A stretch of DNA of 64,000 nt from Phycomyces nitens (lineage: Eukaryota; Mucoromycota; Mucoromycetes; Mucorales; Phycomycetaceae): contig JAHRBC010000003.1 of assembly GCA_022702545.1 (NCBI GenBank), forward strand, positions 2,480,001 to 2,544,000, written 5' to 3'. A model generated the notes under the pieces. That model was not told the origin of the DNA. It saw nothing but the letters and a program-made list of their open reading frames with translations, and did no database searches. The stretch's first letter is position 1. Each line of letters starts with the position of its first letter. The position numbers were made by a program, and so were the translations under genes. Positions 10,533 through 22,696 of the stretch are shown piece by piece.

Positions 10533-13500
10533 TTAAGCATATATTTTTTTAGGTAAAGGGATAACCAGTATCTTCTTTACATTATTTTGGGTCATATGTT
10601 CAGCCAGTGCTACTTCTAACAGAATGCGATGTACAGGCACAATACTGTGGTAGTTGGCTGGAGAAAATTGTGGCCTACAAATGTCAACACTTTCATGTTC
10701 TCTTGTACGCTCGGAATCAAAGACAAACCAGCGAACGTACGCGAAAACATGTTGCTTATTGTGATGACGATTTAGTCGGCCATGAGACATAGGGGGCATA
10801 GACTGGGAATGGACAAACATATATTGAATCTCGCCTGTGTACGCAGTCGGATTTTCGTCGTCATTTCCAGAGAACAGAGCTTGAACATAAGAACCATGAC
10901 CGACAGTACCCTTCTTGCCTTTGTATGACTGGCCAAGGAGATCGATAGACGCGATCTTGCATATTTGGTTGTCAACAAAATACGGCGAAGATGAGGCATG
11001 TCGGTAATCCACTAAATCTGGCTTTGCATATACGAGCTTATAGTGTTCCAAGAGATAGGGATATTCAAGGTCGTTCATTGATTCATACGGTTTCATAGAG
11101 AGTGGCAACGCAGAAGGAGGGAGAGGTTCGTTGCCTTTGATAGAGAGTAGATTCATAGAGGCTTGCATAAATGCTCTCAACCGGAAAGGGCCTTGAGACA
11201 TGGCATAGGAGGGGGCATAGGAGGAGGCATGGGAGGAGGCATGGGATGGGGCATAGGATGGGGCATAGGAGGAGGAGGTAAGCTTGGACATAAAGGGGCG
11301 GAAGGGGGTTTGACTGGGACATTGAAGAACAGAAGATACATAATCGCCCTTGTATGCATCATTAATAAAGTTCTTCATGTAGGTGGACTCAAAGCCGTCT
11401 CGTCTGTTGGTCTTGATGTTTTTTAACAATCCATTGTATCTCTCAAATGAAAACAGCCAATAACCGTACACTGGTCCAAAATCACGAATAATGGTATGAA
11501 GATGAAGGTGTAGGTGCATGTTACAAGTGAGAAGATTCGCAGGATATAGGGACTGACATCTTCGACCGAACGTTTCCAGGAAATCGTGGGCATCGGTTGC
11601 CTCGGAAAACGAGATTGCTGGCTTGACCAAAAGGCGGCAGGCATCAACGAAGCTGATCCAGTTGTTGAAGTTGTCAGGAGGGAGCACACCTTTCAACAGG
11701 ACTGGAGAGTATACGAGGACCCAGGACTTCCACTCGTCTGCTTTCATGTAGGAAAAGCCTTTTCCGATCTTGCCTTTGAGGACAGCATAATCGGCCGGCA
11801 GAACCATAGACTCGGCAGTCTTTTGCATGGCAGCAAGATCACGGTCTGTGATCAGGCCATCGTCAATCCACCTCTCGACCATTCGCTTGGCCGTACCCAA
11901 GAAGAGATTGTGCATGGGATCAATGATCGTGCAGCGAACAACGTCAAAGTATCCAAGGCGATGCAACTGGGACCATCGAACGCCATTTTCGATTTCCAGC
12001 TGATGCCTTTCTGAGGGCGTACTGGCACTCTTCCACACCTCAGCATGCAACCGATTTTCGACACCACTGCAAAGGGACCACTGTGCAGAGTCGAAGCCAC
12101 GAAAGTCAACGCTGTTTGTTCCGTCCAAACGAGAGAAACCACGACTACACTTGAAGCATGCATGGGTGCTGTTGTGGGAAGTAAACCCACTCGTCTTTCT
12201 GGCAGCTGGAATGTCGCACGCCACCATAAACAACGCAGCACGGACGGTAACACCTGATGAACACTCGGCAGTTCGCATCTTCACACCAACGTACAGCTCT
12301 TCCAAATCGTCCACCAACGGCTTGAGATAGTGGTTGATCTCGTCAGATTTTGGTTCCTTGGGCCCAGGCATAAGTCCAACAAGAATGATGTTCTCTGCCT
12401 TGAATCGCTCAGCCCTAGGAAGATTGTTGACGGCCAAGTAGATCGCACCACAGGAATAGGTCACCCCATCGAACGGCTGGAACCAGTCAACATTCAATGT
12501 CAGCATGAGAGAACGTGGGTCTTGGACGAAAGAAACACCATTCGAGTCCTTGAGCTCCTTCCACATGGCGCCGTCGTACACATCGCACATCGTGTCTTCG
12601 ACCTTCAGCTCCTTGTTCCAATGGCGGATTCTTGCTTCGAAATCTGGGCGGAGGAAAAACACTCTCAACGCCTGCTTGACAGAATGGTAGTTGTATTGGC
12701 GTCTGGCTACCAAAGCACCTGATGATGACACCTTCATCAACTGGGAATCGCAAGAGGAACGTGCTCCTGGCTTCTGGAAATCACACCGAAGGGGAACAGA
12801 CCCAGCTTCCTCGTACACCTTGTGACAATCCTGGCACACAACAGATTTCCTTATTCCTTGGGACATGGCTGAAAATCCTGTCATGCGCTGCAGACCAAGC
12901 AGGCTTGTGGGCAGTTGGAAATCTTGATCATAGATTGTCAAGAGCTTGTTGACAAACTCGATCAAGACAACGGCGCCCTTGTCAACCACATAACGGGATG
13001 CAAACAGGACAACAGAAATGGCGATGAACCTGTGCACTGGGTTTTCAGGCATTTGGGGGAGGCAAAAGGATCTATTTTAAAATGGAAAATATTAACACCC
13101 AATTTTTTAGGCTTTTTCTCTATTTAACACTGACCTTCACCATCCAACTCCTCAACTTCGATCTCTTCCAAATCGCCCTCGTCGTCATCATCACCACCGT
13201 TCATCTCATTCTCATCGGCATCGGCATCAGCATCGCATCGACATTAGCCTCATTGTCAGCACCAATTTCGCCATGATCGGCAAAAGGATCGGCTTCCAAA
13301 AACGGCGAGTTCTCCTGATCACCAAGTACATCTGAGGACCCGACTTTATGGAACAAGGTAGCCAGATATAGAATATAGTAGTTATTTAGTTTCTGTTGCT
13401 ATGCCAATAAATAATCCTTACGTTCAAAATCAACATCTATCATATTGCGTTGAGAGGAGATTTCTAGTAAAATATATTATGATACAATTCATAGAGTGTT

Positions 13501-13664
13501 TACAAAAGTAACTTGCCCCTTTCGCAATTTTCAAGACGCTCTAATCTTGCTCTCTTTGCATGACGTTGAGCAGTCAGTTTCTGGACAAGACTGTAACCAT
13601 TCTTGCTTGTACTGCATCTAGGGCAAAAGCACTTCTCATTGTAGACATCGGAAGTAGAAGACAT
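10533..13664 (-). CDS. Tnp2-family transposase of element B
   Basis: The catalytic exon (13068 to 10533) is open and encodes at least 839 residues from the ATG at 13052. Motifs: CQDC...C cysteine cluster near residue 75, LMLTLNVDWFQPF near 182, LMPGPKEP, ACDIPAARK, HACFKCSR, DPMHNLFLGTAKRM near 378, FERYNGLLKN near 535, and C-terminal LVIPLPKKIYA. The acids in VDWF, DPMH and FERY are the likely metal-binding triad (inference from family conservation). Predicted upstream exons near 13664-13510, 13478-13435 and 13348-13139 encode a CFCPRC zinc-binding motif and an acidic region, as in D and F. However, the acidic exon shows an apparent one-base loss near 13227, and the join to the catalytic exon is also out of phase, so this copy may start at 13052 or be damaged. 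A low-complexity SYAPSYAPSHASS repeat lies near 11200-11290. Confidence 0.8.
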
Positions 13665-15612
13665 GGTATTTGTGTATTGAAGTTTAAACAAAAAGGAAAC
13701 AAGTGTTACATATGCTTTATTTGCTACGGTTTTATAAGAGTATAAAAATATTATCTCCTGTTCTTTATATCCGAGCCAATTAAATACAATAAAACAATAT
13801 TTTCAAGGTGATCACAAAAAAAACGTGTTGAGTTGCAAATTTGCTTCAGCTTTCTCCACGTTCTCAGTTAACTGTGCACAGTAGAATAGCCCACCGTTTT
13901 CCCAGTGGTAGTTTCTCTCGCTTGGAAGGGACAAACAATGTCGATTTTCGTGGTTTTGATTTCTGTGCGTGGAGACTTGCAAATGGTGCTCAAAACCGGG
14001 TGCATGCTGAGGAGTGGAAGAGTGCAAGTACGCCCTCAGAAAGGCATCAGCTGGAGGTCGAAAATGGTGTTCGATGGTCGCAGTTGCATCGCCTTGGATA
14101 CTTTGATCTAGTACGTGGAACGATCATTGATCCCATGCACAACCTATTCCTGGGAACGGCGAAGAGGATGGTCGAGACGTGGACTGCCAGTGGTCTGATC
14201 ACAGACAACAATCTTCGTGAGATGCAGAGGGTGGCAGAGACCATGGTGTTGCCTGCGGATTACGCAGTGTTGAAGACGAAGATTGGGAAGGGATTTCCCC
14301 ATATGAAGGCCGACGAGTGGAAATCCTGGGTGCTTGTTTACTCCCTACTCTGTTGAAGACCGTTCTCCCTGCTGCCAAGTTCAAGAATTGGATTAGCTTT
14401 GTCGACGCCTGCCGCCTCTTGATAAAGCCAGCCATCACTTTTGACGAACTTGATGAAGCCCATAGTCACCTGGAGAAATTTGGTCAAGCCTGCGAACAAC
14501 AATACCCACACACTGTCCTCACCTGCAATATGCACCTACACCTCCATCTTCGCGAGACCATTCGTGATTTTGGACCAGTGTACGGCTATTGGCTCTTTGG
14601 GTTTGAGAGATACAATGGGTTGTTGAAGAACATCGAGACAAACAGAAGAGACGGGTTCGAGTCAACATTTATGAAAACATTTGTCCAGAATTCGTACAAG
14701 GAGGACTATACGAATGCCATCCTCAAGTCATCAGTATCTGCTCCTTTCCTTCCTCTCTTAGCCAAACTTTCTTCGTCCTTTGCCACCTTGTCTCCACCTG
14801 CACCTGCACCTGCACCAACACGACGCCCATTCCGAATTCAAAATTTTGTGGATGCATCCCAAGATTCCGAATTCCCGATCAAGGGTAATGAGCCTCTTCC
14901 ACCCTCTGCGTTTCCTCTCCAAGCTAGGCCAGCAACAGCAATGAGTGATGGCGACTATCCTCATTTGTTGGAGTATTATAAGGATACTTATGACATTTCT
15001 GAGCTGGAGAGCTATCAATGCGCCACTTCTTCTTTGCTGTTTGTCGACAATCAGATAACAAAGATAAAGTCAATCAATCTTCTTGGGCAGATCTATCATG
15101 GTCACAATGGCTCTGGCAAGGGTGGATCATATATTCAAGCTTTGTTTGGCACTAGTACGGGTGAGAACCAGACTGCATATACTGGACAAATACAGTATAT
15201 GTTTGTCCACAACTTTACGCCGCCTCTCTCTGCCTCTGTTCGTCCAAATCGCCAATCATATCAAAGTCAGCATGTTTTCGCCTTTGTGAGATGGTATGGT
15301 GTGTCCTATGATCGTTCGCGTGAGGATGAAGGTGTTGATATATGTTTGCCCGGCTTTTCTCCCCCAGTCATGAGTGCATCTTGCCAGTGCATCGCCTTCT
15401 TTTAGAAGTTGCAACTGCCACGCACACAAGCCGAAATGGCGTGAAGAGGATGCTGGTCATCCCTTTGCCCAAAAAGCTTTGCATATAATAAATAAATAAA
15501 TATCTTTTCTCTTTCATAAAAAAAAACAAACAGAAATAGCATTGCCTTTATAAATGTTGTCAAAACGTAATGCGTGTCAAAAAAATAGATGGATAGATAA
15601 AAAAATATTTTA

Positions 15613-16804
15613 TTAAAGCCCATGTCTAAGAGCCCACTGAGGAAGACTGGGATTAAAATTAGTCGGGACTGCCACGTCCACAGTTCTGTCATAAACCCTT
15701 GACAACAACTGGTGGGAGTTTGCTCCAAGTTGGAGACCAACGAATCTGTCAACGACTTGGATGAATTGGTTAAACTATCAATTGCACATCAGTAATCAAC
15801 AGCCATTAAATATATTATTTACAATCAACGCAACAACTCACTTCATTGCTTCTCCAACTTGGGCGAATGGTGTGAACCACACGTCTTCTTCCTGCTTCAG
15901 AGACTTCGTCATCTGATTCTCCCTCGGACATTGCTCCCTTTTGGAGTGCACCTATGCAGTTCCAACCCATCTCCTGGTTGATCTCAGCCCTGTTATTGTC
16001 ATATGCTGCCAAACGACGAGCATAGTTCTACAAATATTATTATTAATATGTGTTTAATAGATTTTTAATATATTGCAAACAACTTACTTCGTTTGCACGA
16101 CCAGATCTTCGTGAACGTCTGTTCAACGCAGCCCTCACAGCAGGAGACTCTCTCACTTTTCGGCATCTACTAATGAAATTCTTGTGGAGCCTCTCACGAA
16201 GATCCTTTTGCCTCATTCCGTCGCCAGCAAACTTGCGCCCCAGGTAGACGAGCATTCGATCAACCAACTCCTTGTTGGGAGTCACGTTGAAGTGAACATC
16301 GGTATTCCACCTGGGCTTATCGTTGTTGGCCTCTACTTCTGCTGGGACAGTTGACCGAAACTTTGGATTCCACATGAATTTGCGGATCGCAGCCTAATAA
16401 TATATAAAAGTTAACAAACTGATAGTATAGTCTTTGCTCTTTAGTATAATACTTACATAAACCTCTGTGGAAACTCTCTTGCTGGGGTTTGACAAAGCAA
16501 TGGGATCCGTCACAACAACATTGCTAGTTGCACTGGTGGAGGCAACAGGAGCAGCAGGAGCAGCAGGAGCAGCAGGAGCAGCAGGAGCAGCCTCAACGAA
16601 ATTATCAATGGCAGTGATAGTCTCACGGTTTCCTACAATAATGACACCAAGTCTGGAATCCATCGTTACAAGTCTGGCGTTTGATGTCACCATCTCGCCT
16701 TCCATAATGGTCATCTTGTTCTCCATGGCAACAAGCTTTTCCAATATCAGATCCATGTCAGCAGTAGCAGGACGAGGAGCAATTGTTCTTCTTTGGTTAA
16801 CCAT
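15613..16804 (-). CDS. Gene A accessory protein of element A
   Basis: Four exons read leftwards: 16804-16457, 16393-16088, 16027-15842, 15774-15613; 333 residues, all phase 0, no stops. Exon 1 has a coiled-coil-like start (LILEKLVAMENKMTIMEGEM) and an alanine/proline linker (APAAPAAPAAP, encoded by near-perfect GCAGGAGCA repeats on the plus strand). Exon 2 is 306 nt and exon 3 is 186 nt, the same lengths as in element B. Exon 3 ends RPSWRSNE and the last exon encodes FNQFIQVVDRFVGLQL, matching FNHFLELVDDYVLAGL of B. The neighbouring transposase is dead, but this gene still looks intact and could act in trans. Confidence 0.85.
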
Positions 16805-17036
16805 TTTCTAGAATATGGTAAAGTATATTTCGATTATAATTATTAGTTTTTGTTCAATTGAAATAAAAATAAATATAATATACGTACAAAAACTGTTTGA
16901 GTGGGTGGGTGAGTAAGTGTGTGTGTGTGTGGGTTGTTGTAAAAGTAAGAGAGGTTGAATACTATCAAAAAGGCCGTTATATATAGGCATTTTGAATGAC
17001 TATAAAGATGTTCCTCTATTGTCTTGAAGCACTGAG

Positions 17037-17960
17037 ATGCAAATCGGCCTTGATATTGTTTTTGGGCTCAATCCATCACACCTTCCGCAGCATGTTTCAA
17101 AGGTGAAAAATTTTTCAGATTCTCTCCTTTTTCTTTGGTTCCCTTTATTTTTCCTTTTGCTTGCTTTTTTGATATCGGCGCCTTTCTCTGGTAAGACATT
17201 TTTTATACCTCTTTATACACACAAATTAACCTCTTTTTCATAGATGTGCGCTCCCATTGCAACTCATCCTTTCCACAATGGCCATCTAGACAAATACTCA
17301 CTGGCCGCATTCACTGGTACCATCATCTTGATAAAAATTATTTTCACTTCTCTCTCAGATTAGCCAAACAACTTATATAAGGATGCCATCGGCACCAGGT
17401 AAAAAAATTTCTTTCAATCATACTTGTTCCCTCTCTGACTCTATTCCATTGTAGACTGCCCTGTCTATTCACGCCATCGGCCTCCTCCATCATTCGCGAT
17501 TGTAATCATAAAGGTAATATTCTTTATAAATCTCTTTTTGCTTATTCAAAATATTATTCAGACTATTTATTAATAATTATTATTATGTGTTTTATAGGCT
17601 CCTTTGGTCTTTCTTTGCACACCATGCCCCCTACTTTGATAACCCATTTGGCTCCTGGTATGTAAATTAAATATATCATCACTCTGTTCACCCATATTAA
17701 TTTTTATTCCCTTTTTTATAGTAAAACCCGCCACACAGCCCATCCAGCCTTACAATTCAAGTCCCCTTTGCCCACTCTTGCCCATCTCTTGCAATGTAAG
17801 TATCTTTTGTCACACAAAAATTTCCTCTTTGTATCCCATATCAATAACACTTCTTTATCTTTTACAGAACACTCCCGCAGCCCAAAAAATCGTTGGATAT
17901 TCATATTTTTGCAGGTATTTTTTATGTAGAAAAATATTCCATCCAAATAGCAGCAAGCAA
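17037..17960 (+). ncRNA. Subterminal spliced transcript of element A (predicted exon array)
   Basis: Divergent from gene A. After a pyrimidine-rich leader (CCTTTTTCTTTGGTTCCC) the following exons are bounded by consensus splice sites: end of exon 1 at 17190, then 17244-17316, 17359-17398, 17455-17513, 17598-17657, 17722-17795 and 17868-17914. Introns are 43-85 nt, begin GTAAG, GTACC, GTAAA or similar, and end CAG or TAG. No frame stays open across all junctions as drawn; using alternative AG sites extends some frames by one or two exons. Exon 1 could encode a hydrophobic stretch (LLFLWFPLFFLLLAFLI), which T-rich DNA also gives by chance. Same place and orientation as the arrays of B, D and E. 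Confidence 0.5.
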
Positions 17961-18499
17961 CCGGGTAGAAACGGCTAGGCATAGGAATAGGCGTAATAGT
18001 AGACCCTGAACCTAGAAACATTCTATTCTTTCTAATAAAAATAAAAACGTAAAACATTACCAATCAATTATAAACGGGAAATCAAATAATGGGTGATATA
18101 TTACTGGTGAAGAAGGATAAAGAAGCTTTCAATCCATTCATTTAATTGGCTTTCATGAAGAGTATGCTCAATATTTTCGATAAATACACGACCATGTATT
18201 TTCATGAATATATGATTCTCCCAATATTTCCAGGTCCATAAATACGGCACCAAAATAGAACCGTACTTTTAAATATTTCTTTTTGTTTTTCCAGATCAGA
18301 TCAGTACACCGAAAGTGCTAACAGCCCTCACCTGCGGCACATTATTTCAAAAATCCACTACTAGATAGCACGTCAACGAGATAGCTGACAAGGTAGCTTG
18401 TCTCATAGTCGGAAAAAAAACCACCCTATGTTAAAACATCGCTTTATAGTACAGCATTGCCACTTTTACGTTATTGGAATTTCTTTATTTTTTGCAGTG

Positions 18500-18956
18500 A
18501 TGATGGTGGTAGGGTTGGCATTACTCGTTTTTGTATTGTTGTTGCAATAAAAAATAAAGAAAGACAAGATGGTGAGAAACAATATTATTTTTAATGGTTA
18601 TTTTATTTTAGTCGTAATTATTGCAAAACAAATATTTAATAGCAAAATAAAATATTTTCATCGGCTTTATAAACTTGGAATTTAAATGAAAATTTTTGGT
18701 ATATTATGTAGTATAAACTTTAAAATATAGCTGATCATCGGGTATTAAATAAACAACTACTTGGCTTATCGCATAATGAGCTGGAGAAAATAAATATTTG
18801 TTTTGAGATCTGTTTTAAAGGACGTAACTTGTATATATCAATCTAATATTTTAATCAATCTTAAAAATGTATTGATAAAAGAACAGATAGTAAAGTAAAA
18901 CAAGAAAAATAAGCATTACGTGGCTGATGTTTGTGGTCAAAAACGCAATTTTTTTA
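18500..18956. other. DNA between the right end of element A and the F transposase gene
   Basis: AT-rich, no gene seen. In A, B, D and E the two convergent genes are separated by about 85-145 bp, so this segment may be the remains of F's intergenic region where A inserted. I could not recognise the end of a gene A here. Confidence 0.4.
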
Positions 18957-21900
18957 TTAAGTGACGACTTTTCTAGGTAATGGAATAATTAGGCGTTTTT
19001 GAGACCCTTGTTGGAGATTGTGAGTTGTCAATGCAAAGCAAGAATGCAGACAATGTACTGGAATAATACACTCAACGGTCTCCTCTAAAAACCCCTTCTC
19101 CCACAGCTCCAGACCTTGGTTTATCAACAGTTGATATCTGCCAGCATTATACGTCGGAAACCATTTGACGAAAGCAAAAGTAGAAACTCTTTCGATTCCA
19201 CCAATCTTGATAACATGAGTAAATAAATACTCAATCTGGCCGGGAAATGCAACAAATTTACTTGTCGAATTGTCCAGAAACAAGACTTGTACAAAAGAAC
19301 CGCGCTTTTTCTTTTCACCACTCCAATACTCTTGTCCTAGCAACGAAATCTTCTTCATCTTGCGAATCCGGTCATTGATATAGACATGCCCTCCAAGTGG
19401 GATGCTATCCGTGGCACAGAAGGAAATGCCAGTGTCTTGGTAAGCCTTGTTATAAAATTCGACCAAGTACTTATAATGATTGCCAGTCATTATAGATAAA
19501 GGCGACAATTTCAATGGCAACGAGGTCAATGGCAGGGCTTCACTTCCAGTGACATTAAACCGTGGATTGGTGGCAGCTTGGAGGAACATGTTGAGGTTGA
19601 ATTGAAGATGTGGAGGGTGGCCGTACTCAGAGTTCACCAAGGATCTGACAGGCGTCGGTGCTATTTGAGCAACTTCTTGGAGAAATTCTACCATGGGTGG
19701 TGAAAGTTTGGCAGAATAGAACTGAAGAAAGTTGCTGATGAATCCCTTTTCCAAGAAGACCTTCATGAAAGTGACCTCGAATCCATTGCGGCGATTTGTC
19801 TTGATGTTCTTGAGCTTGCCATTGTATCGTTCAAAGCTATACAACCAGAATGCATAGACAGGGCCAAAGTCAAGCATGGACTCACGTAAGTGCATATGCA
19901 GATGCATGTTTGGCGTGATACTGACAGTTCCATACAATATCTCGCACTTTTCGCCAAAATCACCAAGGAGCTGGTGTGCTTCGTCTATACTCTGGGTCGT
20001 GACAGATGGTCCTGTCAATAGGCGACATGCATCAACGAATACTAGCCAGTTATTGTAGTCTGTTTCTGGCAAAGCATTCTCCAGGACAACCAGTGAATAC
20101 ACAAGACACCACGATCGCCACTCGTCTGCCTTCATATATGGGAACCCAGAAGCAATTTTGTTGGACAATACAGCATATCCAGGAGGAACAAGAATGGAAT
20201 CTGCCAGATGTTGCATGCGGGCAAGAGTAGTGCTGGGAAAATAACCGAGGTCTCTCCAAATGTTGACCATCCGTTTGGCTGTGCCAAGAAACAAGTTGTG
20301 CATAGGATCCACAATTGTACACCGAACAGGATCAAAGTAATGTAGGCGGTGCAATTCTGAATACCGGGTACCATTGTGCTTCTCCAACTCTGCTCGCTCG
20401 ACGTCTGATTCTGCATTGAACCACATTTCGGCATGCACAGCATTGGTTGCCTTTTCTCTTGGTGTCCAATTATCAACGTCAAATCCAGAGTAATCGATCT
20501 TGCTTGATCCATCGATCACCGAAAATTGACGTGCACACTTGTGACAGGCGTTGGTGCTTGCATGCCCTGTAAATCCCGCGGTTTTTCTTGCAGCTGGTAT
20601 ATCGCAGGCAACACACATGAGAGCAGCACAAACACGAACACCACCAGGGAACATGACCGTCTTGATTGTCATTCCACTGTAGAAGTCAACCAACTCGTCA
20701 ACAAGAGGTTCAAGAAAGTTGTTCATCTGATCAGTCTTTGCTTCCTTTGGCCCTGGCATGACACCAACAAGAATGATATTTTCTGGCTTCATCCTTTCTT
20801 CCCTGGGCAAGTTGTTGATAGACAGATACAATGCACCACTGGCATGAGTGCGCCCATCGAATGGCTGAAACCAATCCACGTTCAATGTCAACATGAGAGA
20901 ATAGTTATCATCAACAAATGGCATATCGTTATCATCGAGCAACTCATTCCACATTGCACCATCATATATGTCAAGGAAGGTGTTCTCAACGGTCTCTCTT
21001 GATCTCCATTGCAACATCTTGTCCTCAAATCCAGGCTTACAGAGATACTGTGTCAAAGTGTTCTTGAGCAAATTGTATGGGAACACCATGAACGGAATAG
21101 GATCTCTGGCTGATGAATTGTGGAAAAGAGGATTGTTGCAAATTTGGGCTTGTGTGGTGGAATACTTCTTGAACGTGCATGTTGGCTGATGATTGTCTGG
21201 CAAGTAGATTGCAAAGCACTTGTTGCAAACGGTGTACTTTACAATGCCTTTGGTCATTACGTCAAATCCGGTCATTGCTTTCAAGGCGTTGACAGTAAGA
21301 GGCAGGTCAGCATCCTTCTCAAATGCAACAAGAAGATGGCGGAAGAATTTGAGCATGGCCGATCCTCCCGTTTGCACCAAGTAGAATGCTTGGAAGATAA
21401 CGCCAAAGATGGCCATGAACTGGCTGGTTTGGGACATGTCATGAATTTTCAGGGATCCAACTACAAAGGAAAGTATATGATAAATAACTTGTATACAATT
21501 AAATATGTTTGTATTTTATGTATACATACTTGAAGCCATCATTTGTTCAAAACCATTGCCGCCATCAATCTCAGTCTCATCTTCATCGCTAGATTCATCA
21601 TTTGAATCGGAATCCTCATTGTCAGCTGCAATGAGTGATGACTCAACATCTGATTCCTCCTCAACGTCAAAAACATCGTCTTCTCTCAAGAAAGGTATCT
21701 GTTGTCCAGTAGTTTCAACTGACATGATAGAAAAGTTGTCTTCATCTATAATAAAATAAAAGTTAGTACCTGTAATTGATAACCAAAATATATCGCACTT
21801 ACAATCAATAAACTCACTAGAAACATCAGGCATTATGATATCTGACTCTTCTTCAACTGTGCTTCTGACATTGGCTGTAATAATTAACAACAAACATTAT

Positions 21901-22091
21901 TAGATTATGAATAACGATATACAATTTCACTTACAATCATCTCTATCCTTGGGACCAATGCTTGACACATTATCAGAATTCTTATGGCGCATGAATGTCT
22001 GTGCATTCTGCAATATTCCATCGGCTGTATATTTGGTACAGGCCGAACATTTGCACAGGAGGTTATATGTTTCGTTTTTAATGTTATTCAT
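18957..22091 (-). CDS. Tnp2-family transposase of element F, intact
   Basis: Four exons read leftwards: 22091-21935, 21874-21803, 21745-21530, 21460-18957. Phases match (each intron in phase 1) and give 982 residues without interruption. Exon 1 has the zinc-binding CKCSAC followed by TFMRHK; exons 2 and 3 are strongly acidic (SDSNDESSDEDETE); exon 4 is the catalytic exon with LMLTLNVDWFQPF, VMPGPKEAKTDQMN, ACDIPAARK, DPMHNLFLGTAKRM, FERYNGKLKN and LIIPLPRKV. This is the best complete example of the family's transposase in the window together with D. It would cut and join at CACTG ends. No matching gene A is visible because the left part of F is missing, so an accessory protein from another copy would be needed. 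Confidence 0.9.
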
Positions 22092-22696
22092 AATAAAGAT
22101 TATATGAGCAAGAGGTATTATATTTGGCTCTTTTTTATATGAATCATATTTCAGAGCGAGACGATATATATTATTAATCCTATCATCAAACACACCATTT
22201 ATTCATCATCGTCTTTTGATATCTGGGCTTTGAATCAATCTCCCTTAATATTTATAAGCATTACAAACCCAATCTCTGTTAAATTCAAAAAAAATTGATG
22301 GATTACTAATGGTGCCGAAATTATTAATTATCCTTGAATATTATTTTTTTATTTTAAAATATTGGTCATTATTATTATGTACACATTGATTCATCTTAAA
22401 TATATTGAATGTTTTGTCTATAAAATCAATAAAAAAGCAAGAATCGTAAAAATTTATATAGTTTATAAAAATGAAAAAAAATAGTACCAATTTTATTTAT
22501 TTGTTTTGCAAAGTCATTTAAAATGTGTGCTATTTTGCGTCAAATCTGCGATTTAGAGCTCATATATGAAATAAAATGCGAAATTAGGTCTCATCATTAA
22601 AAAATCATCAAAATGATGGAGTTAGAATTCATTTTTAAAAATTCGTAATAATTCAAAATCTCTAATTCTGGCTAATACAACCCTTCTTTTGCAGTG
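22092..22696. promoter_or_regulatory. Promoter and right subterminal DNA of element F
   Basis: 600 bp between the F transposase start and the element end. Very AT-rich, with short inverted words such as ATCATCAAAATGATGG near 22605. No open frame. It must contain the transposase promoter. Confidence 0.4.

Larger units (their letters stand above)
6321..13907. mobile_element. CACTG-family element B, complete, inserted in element A
   Basis: A 7,587-bp insertion flanked by GTA (6318-6320 and 13908-13910). The left end is CACTGCAAAAACTGTGGGG; the right end read inward is CACTGGGAAAACGGTGGGC, an imperfect inverted repeat of about 20 bp. Inside, from left to right, are a subterminal repeat and exon array (minus), gene A (plus), and a Tnp2 gene (minus) converging on it. 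Removing the element restores the host reading frame exactly, which fixes both ends. Confidence 0.95.
5600..15488 (+). pseudogene. Tnp2 transposase of element A, split by element B and frameshifted
   Basis: Two pieces of one catalytic exon: 5600-6320 and 13911-15488. Joining across element B with one copy of the GTA duplication keeps the frame (KCSR then SFSRLEG, as in the intact B copy KCSRGFSRLDG). Recognisable motifs are LMLTLNIDWFQPF, LMPGPKEP, ACDIPAARK, DPMHNLFLGTAKRM and FERYNGLLKN. Besides the insertion there are two one-base frameshifts, near 14345 (a C run after LVYS) and near 15367 (a C run after GFSP), and the N-terminus is removed by element C at 5599. It cannot encode a working transposase. 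The tail VKRMLVIPLPKKL before the TAA at 15486 matches the intact family members. Confidence 0.9.
5600..18499. mobile_element. CACTG-family element A (left end lost to or beyond element C)
   Basis: The right end at 18490-18499 is TTTTGCAGTG (minus strand CACTGCAAAA), matching the termini of elements B, D and F. The element holds a Tnp2 pseudogene in two pieces, gene A on the minus strand, and a subterminal exon array. Element B sits in the middle and element C is inserted at the left edge. The bases after the right end are ATG, the presumed duplication; the partner copy would be outside the window. Confidence 0.75.
18500..22696. mobile_element. CACTG-family element F, right part (left part displaced or lost)
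   Basis: The right end is TTCTTTTGCAGTG at 22684-22696; read inward it is CACTGCAAAAGAAGGG. It directly abuts the Tnp2 coding sequence of element E, so it is an insertion in E; the following TCA is the expected duplication. The left end is not found between 18500 and 18956, which fits element A having inserted into F, leaving F's left half beyond the window. A deletion is the alternative. Confidence 0.65.

Noticed and set aside
16467..16811. 114-codon plus-strand frame over exon 1 of gene A in element A
   Set aside because: Antisense of the alanine/proline repeat; no independent support.
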